This document shows positions 24,501 through 36,641 of a DNA stretch of 64,000 nt, piece by piece. Source of the stretch: Paramecium pentaurelia (lineage: Eukaryota; Ciliophora; Oligohymenophorea; Peniculida; Parameciidae); NCBI GenBank assembly GCA_905183005.1, contig CAJJDO010000003.1, positions 475,623 to 539,622 on the forward strand. The letters are read 5' to 3'. The notes beneath the pieces are model-generated. The model was not told the origin of the DNA. It saw only the letters and a program-made list of their open reading frames with translations, and ran no database searches. The translations under genes were made by a program, and so were the position numbers. Position 1 is the stretch's first letter; each line of letters begins with the position of its first letter.

Positions 24501-25863
24501 AAGATGCTTAAAACTACAAAAATAAAATATAAGCTGTAGTTTATGTGTAAACTATAAAAATAGTAGCCTTTTTTTTTGTTGAAAAGATCTCTTTAATTTC
24601 AAAGTTTTATGATCGATTTTTTAAAAAACTGCCATCTAAGCAAAAATTTTAATCTTCATCGAAATAAGGCCAAATATTTAATATTCTCTCAGTTATATTT
24701 TCATTCTTTCTATAGATTTTTAAATTTATATTCTTCACTGAATATTTTGTTTACAAGCATAATTCTGAAAATAATTATTTGATTTAATTTTAAAACTATG
24801 ACTATATTTCCTTAGATTTTTTATAAATAATATCTAAATGAGATTGAATAATCTAATAATATTTTTGGTGATCTAAAGTAAAAACAAATTAAAAAAGTGG
24901 AAGTTTCTATTAATTCAATTTAACAGTTTATAAAGTTTAGAATACAATTTATTCTGCTTAATGCTTAATTTCTTCTAAGTCTAAAGAAAACAATTTTTTA
25001 TGCCAAGGTTAAAGGTCTTTAAAGATATTTTAAGTTAATATTTACCTTTATTACATTATTTCATTATATAATTTCTTTGAAAAGTCATTTAGTAACCCTT
25101 TTATTTTATCATTTTAATGCTCCTTTTTAAAAGAATTAATTAAAGGAATTATGCTATAATTTTGTGTCGTGATAATTTAGATCATCAAAGCTTCAGTGAA
25201 CTAATGATAAGTGCTTAATAACTATTCTATTTTATTCATTTCTAAGCTTTCTATGATATAAACTTAAGGTAATAAAGATTGAGATTTAATAATTTAACAT
25301 TTTGAAATATCATAATCAAGCTGAAAATTCTAGCATTTATACATCTATATCTCTTGATTACTTACTTCAGCAAAATCATAATCATATCGCTCTAATAATT
25401 AAGCACTAAAAGGTACAATATCTCCAGAATACCAATCTGCAAACACTGTTTCATCTAAACATAATTATATATTATCAGCAAAATCATGCAGGATTCTTAA
25501 TAGAACAATTTCTATTGATTTTTCCAATATAGGTCTTTTAGTGAAGAATTTAATAGGTAGAATCAAACAAAATAACATTGTGTTTTAGAACTATACTATA
25601 ATCAGATTTCCTTTTTCTGATTATTTTTAAAATTCTGTTAGATCAACTTCTTTCTTAAATTCATTATAAATTTCTCTTTCAATATTTTTCTAGCATCCAA
25701 ATAATCCTTTAATTTTAACTATTTAAGAATCATTTAGATCATTTGAAAACTATTGAATATTTTTATAATGGAAATTTATTTTATCTAGTTAAAATTCCTA
25801 TGCATAATCAGTGACTATTGAGTACAATAATGTTATTTATATGCTTCCATTTTGTGAATACAT
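18526..25863 (-). CDS. Giant GBP/dynamin-like GTPase with coiled coil, Cys/His cluster and C-terminal VWA domain
   Basis: About 2,400 residues; MYSQNGSIQI from 25863, TGA at 18526. Residues ~1-780: no recognised domain. Residues ~800-960: G domain with the P-loop GIIGKQSSGKS near 23420-23450, a candidate switch Thr in RCTDGVWG, DCEGLF (G3) and IIIRDVS, an RD-type G4 as in GBPs and atlastins. Residues ~1050-1810: long coiled coil. Residues ~1815-2210: more than 40 Cys/His in patterns such as HNCTNDHPCAEQCQYC and CILCDRRCKEKHKH, probably zinc-binding. Residues ~2220 to end: VWA domain with MIDAS-like IDTTGSMSS, GGDDEPEAV and LIGDAPPHGKKYH, most like the VWA of alpha-kinases such as Dictyostelium VwkA. 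Some small introns are not placed individually. The role is unknown; membrane remodelling or ubiquitin/defence-type scaffolding can only be inferred by analogy with VLIG/GBP proteins. Confidence 0.82.
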
Positions 25864-26669
25864 TATTTATAAATAAAATCTATAAACTAAATCTTAAATT
25901 AATCATAAATTAATTTTCTATCCATATATGTTAATAGAATTAGAAGATTTTTAAATTTTAATTCTTAATTATTAAGCGTTGATATTGCATTGTAAATGAA
26001 GAAATAAAACTAATTCATATATTTATGATATTTTACTTTTTTGAAAGATAAATAAATGAATTAATAATCTTATAATAATATTTTTCTAAAGCATTTTTCT
26101 TTTTTATTAAAATTTACATCTTTAGATAATAGATTTATGTTTTAAATTTATGAACAGTTTAAACTAGAATTAAATATACGTTAATAATAGTATTAATGAT
26201 ATAAACATGTATCTTAGGATATTTTAGAACTTTTATAAATAGCCTAAAAATTTTATTTATTTTCTTGAACTAAAATAGTTGAACGAATAGCATATTCTAA
26301 TCCTATACTTAAATAATCCTTTAATTATTTATTGATAATGTGAATATTTATTTAACAAAATGATATTAATTTAATGAAGGATTAGATTGTGTAATTCAAA
26401 AATTCTTTTGAAATTAAAGATTTTACTTTTGAGAAGACTAAATAATAATTATTTACAATACTTAAAATACAAAGATATTGGTTTGAATCGGTATAACAAA
26501 TTTTATCAAGAATACTTTTACTAAATAAGATAAGATATAATATGATTAGTTTTTTTAAATTCAAGAAGTGGCAAGATTTTCAGAGATCGAATATTTAGTT
26601 TTTAATTTCATAAAATAAAGTCAATAACAAAATTTATTAAGATTAATAAATACAATTATATTAAATTAT
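25864..26669. other. Intergenic region between divergent genes
   Basis: 806 bp, very AT-rich. A minus-strand ciliate-code frame from ATG 26564 stays open and overlaps the start of the GTPase gene in a different frame. It begins with a hydrophobic stretch but has no recognisable motif and is treated as chance. No RNA gene was seen. Promoters of both flanking genes must be here. Confidence 0.5.
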
Positions 26670-27429
26670 ATGTCTTATTAATTTGGAGGAAGCCAACTTT
26701 AAACTTAGAGCGTACCAAATGCAAAATATAAAACAATGTTATGTCGACATTATTTAGGTATATAAATGTCTAAGAAAAGCTACAAAATAATGTGCTATTG
26801 GAGCTAAATGCTAATTTGCTCATGGTACATAAGAACAAAGATAAATGAATGGTATGGATTTTAATCATTAATATCAGATCCTTTACCTGCTTCTGCTTTA
26901 TCAGCTATGGCTAGTGGAATAGAATAACCAGTCAATAAACCTCAAACATCTGTATTTTAAAGTATAAATTGAAGAATTTAAATTCAGTTCCTTGCAAATA
27001 TCATGCATAAAATTATTGTAAAAATGGATCTAATTGTTAATATATGCATGGTATTAAACTTAATTTATATGAGATCCTGATTCTGTTTAATAACAAAATA
27101 CAATCAATTAATAATAAATGTAAGTGATCTCTTCGCCACTTCCTTAAACTAAACCAGAAGATCCAATGTAAATAGTGTTTTAGCACATTTTGATTGAGAT
27201 GCAACAAATATTTCCATAAGATGTGAGTTATATATATAAAGTATAGGAAATAATATAAAAATTAAAGATAGCCTTTGATTAAACTAAAATAGGAAATCTT
27301 ATTAATGCTTCTGAATGTATAAAAAGTATTATACATGCTCCAGAACGTACACATGAGGAACTACTTAAATATACAAATCTCTATAATTAGGCTATATAGT
27401 ATTTTAATCAAATCTCATAAGTGAATTGA
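26670..27429 (+). CDS. CCCH-type (TIS11-like) zinc-finger protein
   Basis: 221 residues after four introns of 22-26 nt. The first finger, KTMLCRHYLATKQC followed by AIGAKCQFAHG, is a C-X8-C-X5-C-X3-H motif that forms only when a 22-nt intron is removed. The second finger, CKYHAQNYCKNGSNCQYMH, is C-X7-C-X5-C-X3-H. The family binds AU-rich or other single-stranded RNA and regulates mRNA stability. A helical C-terminal part (QIFPQDVSYIYKVQEI, HAPERTHEELLKYTNLY) has no recognised domain. The protein is probably a cytoplasmic RNA-binding regulator; targets are unknown. Confidence 0.85.
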
Positions 27430-27476
27430 ATAAAATATCAAATAAATAATATAATTGTAAGTAAATGATAAGATCA

Positions 27477-29364
27477 TCACATTCTCATAGTTTTTTATAA
27501 TTTCTATGCCAAATTTTCATTTTCTTTTTTGAAAGTCTTAGGCAAATAAGATATAGCAAACTATTAGCTTTTTTCTTGCATTACATTATGATCTAAATCT
27601 CTAACTAAGATATCAATTTTTTCTTTATTAATTTCTATTTGTTTTTGACAATTTCTTAAAGTATTTCTTAAGACTTCAATTTCTCTTCTTTTTTCTATCA
27701 TATCATTCATATTTAATTTATTTTCATTGATTTATAATTTAATATCTTATTCTTTCATTTCTAATTTACTTTTGATATCTATTTCATCACAATATTAATC
27801 ATTTGTTTTTTATTATAGTTCTTAAATTTGTTCAATAGTTTTTGTAGTCATTTCATTACCTATTAAAATAACTAATCTAAAAATTTTATTTTATGATTAT
27901 ACTTATTCATGATTTCTTTCAAAAATAAACTATCATAATGTTATTTTTTAAATTTGCTTTCATATATTTTTTATTAATGTTGTTCTTCCTAATATTATTT
28001 TTAATATTAGTAATTTTATTCAATTTAAATAGATAATTTGTCTTTTAATTCCTTAATCTCATTTTGTTATGCCTAATTAACTTCTTCTAAATTCTTTATC
28101 ATTTTATCATAACAATTTATTTATTAATCATTTAATGTTCTATTAATAAGTACATTAACTAATTCTTCTTTTTCTTATTTATTTTGATCATCATTACTAA
28201 AATTAAATTTAATAAATAATAATTACAATCTTAAATAGTTTTATTGTTAGCTACTTATAATTTCATATTAACTAATAGTCTATTCTAATTATACAGTCAT
28301 CTATTCTAATGATTCTATTTATAATGTCATATTTTTTATTTTTATATTATCTGAATGAATCTATTTTACATCAAATGTAAGTTATTCAAATAATGATATT
28401 ATTAAACTACTTAATCTATCAATATTTTACCAAATTGATAAACTAAATTTATAATAAATTAATACTCTCTTTAAGTAATAAATCCTTTGATGATTTCTTT
28501 TAATTCATTAGAAAACTTGTATTAATATTCTGATTTCTGTAATTCATAATCATATTCTCTTACAAATTAAGATATTGTCTATAGAACTTATTCAATAATT
28601 TCAACTACTTATGAATCATTCTAAGTTTCTAATCTTTTATCAATATCATTTTATAATTATTCAATTAATACTTTCATATTTTCATTTTCTAATTATTATT
28701 TAATATATCTTCTTTAGAGTTCATCATTTTCTTATTATAATTAAGTATAATGTTTTGATTGAGATTATTATTCTTGTTTTGAAATTTAAGATTTTGTAGT
28801 ATATAATTTCAATTAATCTTTAGTATCCTTTAATTGTAAATTTAAACTAGAAATTTGTTAATTTTATTAATCCAATTTCTATTCATATTCTTTAATTTAT
28901 TCTTATTATTCAATAACTCTTTCACTATTAAGTTATTAAACAGCTTCATTATTAAGTACTCTTTATTACAAAAGAACATTTTCCTTTTTTAGACTATCAA
29001 TTATTTTTTAATAGTGTTCATATTGTTCAAATTAAGTCATCTATTATCCTTTCCTTAAATCTGCTAATTCCTTATTAAGTTAACGAATTTATTTATTTTT
29101 GTCCTCTAGCATAAAATCGTTAGATTATGAAGAAGTATAATGCATTCTTTAAGAATCATATTAATCATCCTTATTACTAAGGAATTAACTATGAAATCCA
29201 GAAACTGCATTAACATTATAAGATCCAAGATGAACTTCTTCCTCATCCTTTCCATACATCATTTTTAGATTGCTTTATATGTTATGCATACACTCTTCTA
29301 AATTTGAATTACTATTCTCTCTACTTTAACTTGTTTTACTCATCTGATCACCAATACGATACAT
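27477..29364 (-). CDS. Long coiled-coil protein
   Basis: 612 residues after two introns (23 and 26 nt). Two in-frame starts exist, at 29364 (MYRIGDQMSK) and 29343; the longer is given. Nearly the whole protein from residue 60 is heptad-rich and Gln/Glu/Lys-rich (for example NKQIRQLNKELADLRKG, QEQIKEYEQKLDQQNQQ). Without the second intron (near 27873-27898) the frame would end at a TGA overlapping an ATG. That would suggest two genes, but with the intron one frame runs through to TGA 27477. Probably a structural, centrosome- or cilium-type protein; no family is recognised. Confidence 0.75.
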
Positions 29365-29615
29365 ATTTGAATTTAATATTAAAAATTTTCATTAGTAATT
29401 CTTTTCTGAATTCAATATTATTTATGAGAAAGTATCTAAACAAAATTTAGATAGCAATTATATTTTATAAGTTAAGATAACTAAATTAACAACCTTAGAA
29501 CAAAATATATTTTATTAATAATAATCCTTTATTAAAAATATTTGATTATATACATTTAAATTTATTTATGTGAATGTCCAAATTAATTTATTAAATATAT
29601 TAACTAACCATAAAA

Positions 29616-31089
29616 ATGTATAAGAATTTAACATCCTTGATCCAGAAACCACTGTCATTTCTTTTTAATAGAACAATAAAATCATTGGTGCTTCCGGGTA
29701 TGTTATAGGAATATTATTTCAATTAGACTAAAAAACTAAAAGGAAAAGCAAGAAGTAATCAGGTCTTTCTGCTCTTGATGAATTATTATTTAGGTATACA
29801 AAACCTGACTAATAATTTCTTGATGCTAAATATGGGTTTAATGCTTAATTTATTGTATATGAAACTAATACTAAATATTGTGATCTATCCAAATCATATT
29901 CAGGTGAGAATAATGAAAGATAGCAAAATAATTATAAGAATATAGTTTTACCATTGATAATGATATATGGATGCCATCTATATATGAATGACGAAACTAA
30001 ATGCTTTTTTGGATCCTCATCTTTAAAAAAAAATCAATTAGATTAAAGAGTTGTATTACTTTAATATGCAGCAAACAATCCTATTGAAGATAGATACAAA
30101 GTAAATTAGCTAAAGAATATTAATGGCTATGCAGTAAGTGTTTTTGATGGACATGGAGGTTGGTAATTAGCAGAATTAGCAATGAATATCTTACATGAGA
30201 AAATTGATCATTATGTGCTTAAAAATCAAGATAAAATATAGAATTAAGATGATCTAATATAATAAAGTATATCATAAGCATATTCTGATGTGGAAGAAGA
30301 ATTTTATAAAGTTGCATTACAAGCTTACAATATGGGATTTCCATCAGTTGCAAGAGTAGGAAGTTGTGCTCTGACTGCAATTGTGGTTGGAAATAAAGTC
30401 TATAGTGCAAATTTAGGAGATAGCAAAGGAATTATTGTTAATGTTAATAATAAAGGTAAATTTATTATTAATTTTTATTAGCGAACGAAAAAGCATATAA
30501 GAAAATTAATCATACATTAAATGCAAACTCAAAGAAAGAATAAAGAAGATTAAAATCTGTATTCTCAGATGATGATATTGTTGTATGCAAAAGTGGAGAC
30601 AAGAGTTGTTATGTTAAAGGAAGATTGTAACCAACTAGATCATTAGGGGATTTCAGATTGAAATTCTAAGAGTTCAATAATCCTAAAAATATATCTGAAG
30701 ATAAAGGATATTTGAAATCTATCTCGAATTTTAAAGGACCTTATATTAGTGTATTTAATTTAATTATTTCTAGTCTACACCAGATTAATAGGTATTCGAA
30801 ATTCAAAAAGGAGATAGATATCTAGTTATAGGTTCTGATGGATTATGGGATGAATTAACAAAATAATAAATCTCTAAAGTATAATTTTTCAAACTATTGA
30901 TAGATTGTTTAAAAGAATTAAAATAATAAAGATGAGATTATTAAACATATTTTTGAAGAATCCCTTTCTCATGCAGCCAAATCCAATAAAATGTCTGATG
31001 AAGAAATTAAAAAGATACCATTAGGCAAAAGAAGAAAGTTGCATGATGATATCACTGTTATTTTAGTTGATCTATAAGGTTAAGTTTGA
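29616..31089 (+). CDS. PP2C-family Ser/Thr phosphatase (PPM)
   Basis: 456 residues after four introns of 23-29 nt. PPM motifs in order are NNPIEDRYKV, VSVFDGHGGWQLAELA with a metal-binding Asp, SVARVGSCALTAIVVGN, YSANLGDSKGIIV, LVIGSDGLWDEL and HDDITVILVD. These bind the two Mn/Mg ions that hydrolyse phospho-Ser/Thr. About 160 residues precede the catalytic domain and are Lys/Gln-rich without a known domain; residues 1-25 (MYKNLTSLIQKPLSFLF) might be a targeting segment. The final intron restores the frame into HDDITV. Substrate unknown. Divergent from the coiled-coil gene at 29364. Confidence 0.92.
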
Positions 31090-31122
31090 GAAATTTTATA
31101 ATTTTATATATTTGTTGAAATG

Positions 31123-31709
31123 TCATACCTATATATATTTATATTATATATTTGAAGGTTATAGTTCTTGTAATTGTTAAGCTTCCTCTTTTTTTAATTA
31201 TTATATCATATAATCTACTGTCATGTTTGTTTAAAAATTATCTTCATATTTACTCATCATAGGATCCATTACTTTACCTTATACCATTATATCATCTAAA
31301 GTTCTGTCAATTTGATTTATATTTTATTATGATTATTCACATATTATAACAGAATTGGTGTAACAACATTCAATTAATACATTAACTAAATTCTTATAAA
31401 TTTCATTAATACATCAGCATTTGCTTGTGTACTTTTAACTTCTTATTCTAAAAATAAAACCCTATTTGCCATTCTTAAGAAATTTAAACTTACCTTTATC
31501 TTATTCAAAGCTATTTACAAAAATTGTTTAGCTACTTAATCATCATTGTATTTTAAAGCTTGTTTTGCCTTAGAAATATACTTATCTTTTTCTACCTAAT
31601 TTATTTTAAATTCAGTATCTAGTAGTCTCCATATTCTTTTTAAATCTACCTTTATTTCGATTGGTTCTCTTGTTTGAACAGGTGTTGCTTTCTAATTTTT
31701 TTATCCCAT
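31123..31709 (-). CDS. ESCRT-III (Snf7/CHMP)-like protein
   Basis: 188 residues with a single 20-nt intron ending AAG near 31390-31410. A basic, helical N-terminal half (KYISKAKQALKYNDDQVAKQ, then LNKIKVSLNFLRMANRV) and an acidic C-terminal half (DRTLDDIMVQGKVMDPMMSK, QTNMTVDYMIQQLKKEEAQ) follow the charge layout of CHMP proteins. The LNFLRMANRV segment resembles the LNYLRMASRV of CHMP1/Did2. Such proteins polymerise on endosomal or plasma membranes in budding and abscission. Overall similarity is modest. If the 20-nt intron is wrong the model has a frameshift. Confidence 0.55.
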
Positions 31710-32148
31710 TATTTTATTTATTTATTTTTCTATAAAAATCTTGAGGAAAATAACACTAGATGTTTAATTATTGTTTATTTCTTTATAGATTAGCTTATAG
31801 AAATTAGTATAAATAATTTGTAAAAATAAGTTAATCATATTTTTCAATTTAAAAAGTAAAAATGGAAAGAATCTAAAACTCTTTTAATTTAACAATTGAA
31901 ATTTTGCAAAAATAATTAAATTCTATTTGAATATGATATAAATAAACATCATTTTTCCTAACACATATATTAACTTCTTTTTTTAAAGTTTTTAGACATA
32001 TTATACTTAAAACTAATTTTATGATTAGATTGAATCTTATTCTAAACCCAATTTAAATTAATAAAAATATTAAGAAAAGTATAAAATTTCTTAACAACAA
32101 AAACAACATTTATCATATTATTATAAATATATTAAATATAGAAATATT
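31710..32148. other. Intergenic, AT-rich
   Basis: 439 bp between two minus-strand genes. No ORF with recognisable content, RNA gene or repeat was seen. Confidence 0.55.
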
Positions 32149-32628
32149 TCACCTATTTAATTTTCTTTTGTATTCATCATTTTCTTTTTGTAATTTTAGA
32201 ATAATATCTTTCAACATTTAATTTTCTTCAACTAATTAAGAATCCATTTAAACTTCTTATAGTTACTCTCTTTATTTTTTCACTAATAAATGCAAATCTT
32301 AATTTTCTCTTCTTAACTATTTTATTTCCTCTTAATAATCATATCCAGTTTTGAGAAGTATTTTTAACGGACTCTCATTTCTATTATGATTATTAGTTAT
32401 GATTTTTTAGTTAAAGTAATTTGATATAATTTAATATCTAGATGTATCAAATGGTTATGGAGAATGATGAGAAATTCCAGATTTTAAATTAATTATGTTT
32501 CTTTAAAGAGATGTATTTGGAGTTTCAATAGTGGAATGTTGAGAAGAATGCTTAATTCTAGAAGGAGTTAAAAAATTGGCAGTCTTAGAACCACTGCTAG
32601 GAGAAAATAAGGGACTTTATGTTCTCAT
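32149..32628 (-). CDS. Small protein with C-terminal coiled coil
   Basis: 159 residues, no intron. The Ser/Thr/Pro-rich N-terminus (MRTQSPLFSPSSGSKTANFL, PSRIKHSSQHST) has several S/T-P sites. The last 55 residues are a coiled coil (QEEIKQLRRENQDLHLLVKK, VEENQMLKDIILKLQKEND). No family recognised. It lies 56 bp downstream of the SF-assemblin gene on the same strand. Confidence 0.65.
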
Positions 32629-32684
32629 TTAAATCCAATTTTTTCAATAAAATTTATTTATTAATTTTTAATGAGAAATGATTA

Positions 32685-33546
32685 TCATAAATTCATTTCT
32701 AACATTTCCCGTTTGATCTTTTCAACAACTTTCTCAACCAATTATACAAGAGTCTCTTCAGTTTTTTCTCTTTCCGTTCTTGTCTTTTTCAAAGCTTCAC
32801 TTATTCTACCTGATATTTCTCTTAAACTTTCAACAATTTCCTCTTCTTTAGCTTCTCTTTCCTTTTTCTCTCTATAATAATTTAATCTTTAGGTTACTTA
32901 TCAAAAGCCTCTTTTAAATCTGTTAATTATTGTAAGAATTGTATTTAGATTTTCCCCTCTACATCTTTTCTCTCTCCAATTTCATTTTATAATTCATCTG
33001 CTAATTTTGGAAGATCTTCATTCATATATGCATCAACGAATTAATATGATTCAGATTAAGCCTAAAATAATGTTATAAATTCTTACAAGTCCTTCTTTAA
33101 CTACTTCACCTTGTAAATTATCCATCTACTAACCAATCTAATAAACGATTTTTCTTTCTTATTCTACTCTTTAATTTGAGTTCTATTCTATTTATTTTCT
33201 AGCATGTCGTTCCAAATCAGTTAGTAACTTTTAGGTTTCAGCTTCTTATCTTAAACGACTATGATTGATAATTATAATATAATACTCCTCTTATTCCTAT
33301 TCTAAATATTCACCTAGTTATCTCATTCTCTATGCAAGATAATTGAATTTTTCTTCTTTTTATTCAGAATTATGTTGTAATTAGGCTTCAAAAGCCATAA
33401 TGAGTTATGAGATATTATGAAATCTACTGTTCTTCCTAGATAAATAGATATGGTAAAAATAATTACTCATCTTGAACACTAGTTGAGATATTATCTAATT
33501 TTTCAAATATAGCTTAGACTCTTCCTTTAACATTAGATTCAGACAT
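32685..33546 (-). CDS. SF-assemblin / beta-giardin family protein
   Basis: 259 residues after three introns (31, 25 and 26 nt), near the family's usual size of about 280. The start KLDNISTSVQDEGK and the following rod, with SRFHNISQLIMAFEAQLQ and RMRQLGEYLEQEQE, form one long coiled coil ending KVVEKIKREMLEMNL. The family builds striated fibres attached to basal bodies (striated rootlets), which suits a ciliate cortex. The call rests on length, coiled-coil pattern and N-terminal resemblance, not on an alignment. Confidence 0.68.
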
Positions 33547-33845
33547 GTTTGATATAAATAATTATAAATAAAAATTTATTTCTTTTATCTTGATTCAAAA
33601 ACAAAGTTGTCAATAATTAAATTATATCATTAATGTTGGATCTTAATTAATCAATATTTTAATACAATCTAAATTATATATAAATTGTATTTCAAAGTTT
33701 GTATAAATAAAATGTATCTTATAAAAATTATTTATACAACCTATAACAAAATTATATAATATAGTATCTAAAATAATATTTAATAATTTCTAAGTTATTA
33801 AATTATAATTAAATATAAAAAAGTAATAACGTTTCACAAATTTGA

Positions 33846-34497
33846 TCAATCTTTATACACATTAAATCTAGATATTTTAAAAGTTAATTGCTTCAAATCT
33901 TATTCTAGCAATTATTATTAACTTTTTAGTTTGTCAAACTTATTTTATTTATTTGAGCTTTAATAATTACTAATTGTTTCTTCAATTACATTTTCTACAT
34001 CTTTGGCATTTTAATGATAATCCTCTTCAGATCCTATCAATAATGCTAAACCATCTAATTTGGCTTACAATTAACCATAATAATTGCCTTATTCACTAGG
34101 TAATACTTTTTAATATTTTGATGAATATAATTTAACAGCACTTTAATTTTATTTAACATCTCTTGGGGTTGGAATTTGAAACTTCGATTACTAAGGTGAT
34201 TGTTTAAATTGTGACATTGATCTTATGGGAATTATAAACTTAGATGAATTAAACTCATTTCTCATTTAAACATTTGGTGATTAATTTTGTCTTACAACAT
34301 TTTTCAAAGGACTCCCTTAAAAATCTAAACTAAATAGTTTTGAAAAATACTTGAAACTGAAGTTCTCTATTTAGTTTTTTATCTACTCAAGTCTTATTTC
34401 AAAGTAGCTAAATTGACATTGTCCTTTTTGTTTTATTAAGAAGCCTATTTAACAAAATCAAAAAGTTTAATACTAATTTAAAGATAGTTTAAGCCAT
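33846..34497 (-). CDS. Hypothetical protein, Ser/Gln-rich with C-terminal helix
   Basis: 198 residues after two introns (29 and 26 nt); the first falls after MAQTIFKL. The disordered Gln/Ser/Lys-rich N-terminal half includes QIPTPRD and SPQQSKF. The C-terminal half (GNYYGQLQAKLDGLALLIGS, DAKDVENVIEETI-like stretch, LLEQDLKQLTFKISRFN) is predicted helical. No family recognised. Both introns are needed to keep the frame free of TGA. Confidence 0.62.
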
Positions 34498-34803
34498 AAT
34501 TTATTTTGATTTGAACTTATTGTGAATCTCTTATCTGTAATTTTGCAATTGTTATGACAGATCTAAATTCATTTAACAGATAAAATAATAATAAACTTTT
34601 ATTAATAAATAATTCAGAGAATAGAGTTTATATCTCTATTTAGAATTGTTATTGTTATTTAAATTGTAAAAATCTATTAATAAGGTATATTATTTTATTT
34701 TTAGAATTACTTTATATATATAATTATTGTATAAGAACAACAGTAAAATATTATTAAAAATTTGATTAATTATATTATTGTTCAATAATTAATTATTTAT
34801 TAG

Positions 34804-35780
34804 ATGTCCATAATAGGAGTATTGGGTGGTATTTGTTCAGGAAAAATGTTATTTTGTTAATTAATGAAAGAATTGTATGACTATTAGATAGTTTAATTTG
34901 ATCAGGAGATGGATTTGAATAAAACTGCAATGAATATTTATAATAATTGGAATACACCCACAATAATAACAGCAATCACTACAAAAGAATAAATACGAGT
35001 GTTAAAGAAAAGAAATTATTTTCATTTAATATTTTTGGATGCACCTTCAGTAATAAGATATAGAAGATATTGTGAAAAACATGGGTAAATTAAATTTGAA
35101 GATTTTGTAAAACTTGATGATAAAGTATTAAAGTTTTTACATATCTCAGCAAAAATATGATTTAGATTTCTTAGAGTTGGCAAAGAATTGTAAGGTATAT
35201 CTAAAAAATAATACAAATACTATTGAGGAATTCACCAATTACTTGAAACAATAAAAGACTAAAATTATTAGACCATTTCGACCTGATTGGGATGTATATT
35301 TCATGAAAGTTATATTATATAATATTATATTATAGATTGCATACACAGTTAAATAGAGAAGTAATTGTATGAAAAAAAGTGTTGGAGCAGTATTAGTTAA
35401 CAATAATAAAAGAATTTTAAGTACCTCTTATAATGGAACTCCAAAAGTGATGAAAAATTGTAATGAAGGAGGTTGTGATGTTTGTAAAGAATCAAAAACT
35501 TTAGATTTAATTTTATATAAATGTATGTGCATTCATGCAGAAGAAGGATGCATCTTAGAATTAGGTATCACACAAACTAGAAATACTACATTGTATACAA
35601 CTTTGTTTCCATGTGTTTGGTGTTGTAAAGCTCTTTTGTAAGCTGTATGATTTAGATATTTATTTTTAGGAAGTTTCAAGAATTGTTTATTGTGAATAAG
35701 GTAATTGGGATCTATCTTTGTAGATTATATAAAATTTAATAAAATATGATTAAATAGATGTTGAACAATATATTTATTGA
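34804..35780 (+). CDS. Deoxycytidylate (dCMP) deaminase with N-terminal P-loop-like domain
   Basis: 299 residues after three introns (25, 27, 25 nt). Residues ~1-150: GVLGGICSGKMLF resembles a degenerate nucleotide-kinase P-loop, followed by IFLDAPSVIRYRRYCEKH. Residues ~155-290: RPDWDVYFMKIAYTVKQRSN, then MKKSVGAVLVNNNKRILSTS, YNGTP, CMCIHAEEGCILELG (catalytic HAE) and LYTTLFPCVWCCKALL (zinc PCxxC). These are hallmarks of dCMP deaminases, which make dUMP for dTMP synthesis. Yeast Dcd1 has the same two-part layout. The HAEE and PCVWC residues are present, so an active enzyme is expected. Confidence 0.93.
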
Positions 35781-35842
35781 GTTAATTTAAAATATATATA
35801 GATTAATGTAATATAAACATTAAATATTAATTTAAATTAATA

Positions 35843-36575
35843 ATGAAATAAAAAAATTAAAAATAATTCAAATTATATTATTTCTAAGAATAATTCCATT
35901 AACAAAATAGCACATATGCTATAGTAATAGGATTAGGAGTAGAACAAATTGATAAAAATAAATAAATTGGAATAAGTTTATCATAATCATTTAAAAATGG
36001 AGATGTAATGTTAATGAGATCTATTGATATAAATGATGAAGAATTAAAAAATATATTATAAGAGTATTTAACAGATGAAGAATAAAAAAAATATGTATTT
36101 GAGAGATCAGAAGATTATTTTGATTAATTTGACATATTTAAGCATTTAGTTAAAGAATAAATATATTTAGCTATTCTTCCAAGAGGATAATTTGTATTAT
36201 ATTAGAAAAATGAAAAAATTGATAAAATTAATATGGATGATTCAATAAATATAATAAAAGAGCATTTATAATAGTTTAATGAATTGGATTAAACACAAAA
36301 AGAATTTCATTTGCATAGAATATTATATAATATGAAAGAATAAATTGATGGAGAATTAATTTAAATATAATAAAAAACAGGAAAAAAAGAATGTAATAAT
36401 ATATTTGTAATTATAAATAGTTAGGAATATGGAAGAAAAATTAGATTATGAAAATGAAATGAAATAATATACAGGGAAAAGTTTATTTAGTATTCCAACA
36501 TTTGATAAGACATTAGTTCATTATAATTGGGATAATATGTAATAAATTCCTCAAAAATTGTTATTTTAATAGTGA
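35843..36575 (+). CDS. Hypothetical protein
   Basis: 234 residues with one 28-nt intron. ATG at 35843; TGA at 36573-36575. It begins MKQKNQKQFKLYYFQEQ, then STYAIVIGLGVEQIDKNKQI, SQSFKNGDVMLMRSI and a mixed charged body rich in Gln/Glu/Lys. No domain is recognised; the middle looks globular. It sits 62 bp after dCMP deaminase and 66 bp before glutamate-cysteine ligase on the same strand. Confidence 0.65.
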
Positions 36576-36641
36576 ATTGTTAATTTATATACAAATATTA
36601 AGAATTTAGAAATTCATTAAAATAAAAAAAAATCTTATTAA

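Noticed and set aside
25560..26564. Minus-strand open frame starting with a signal-like MNLKKLIILYLILF
   Set aside because: It is open in ciliate code but overlaps the start of the GTPase gene in another frame, has no recognisable motif, and long open frames arise easily when TGA is the only stop in AT-rich DNA.
34793..35216. Minus-strand small ORFs opposite dCMP deaminase
   Set aside because: The plus strand encodes a conserved enzyme with catalytic motifs; the minus ORFs have none.
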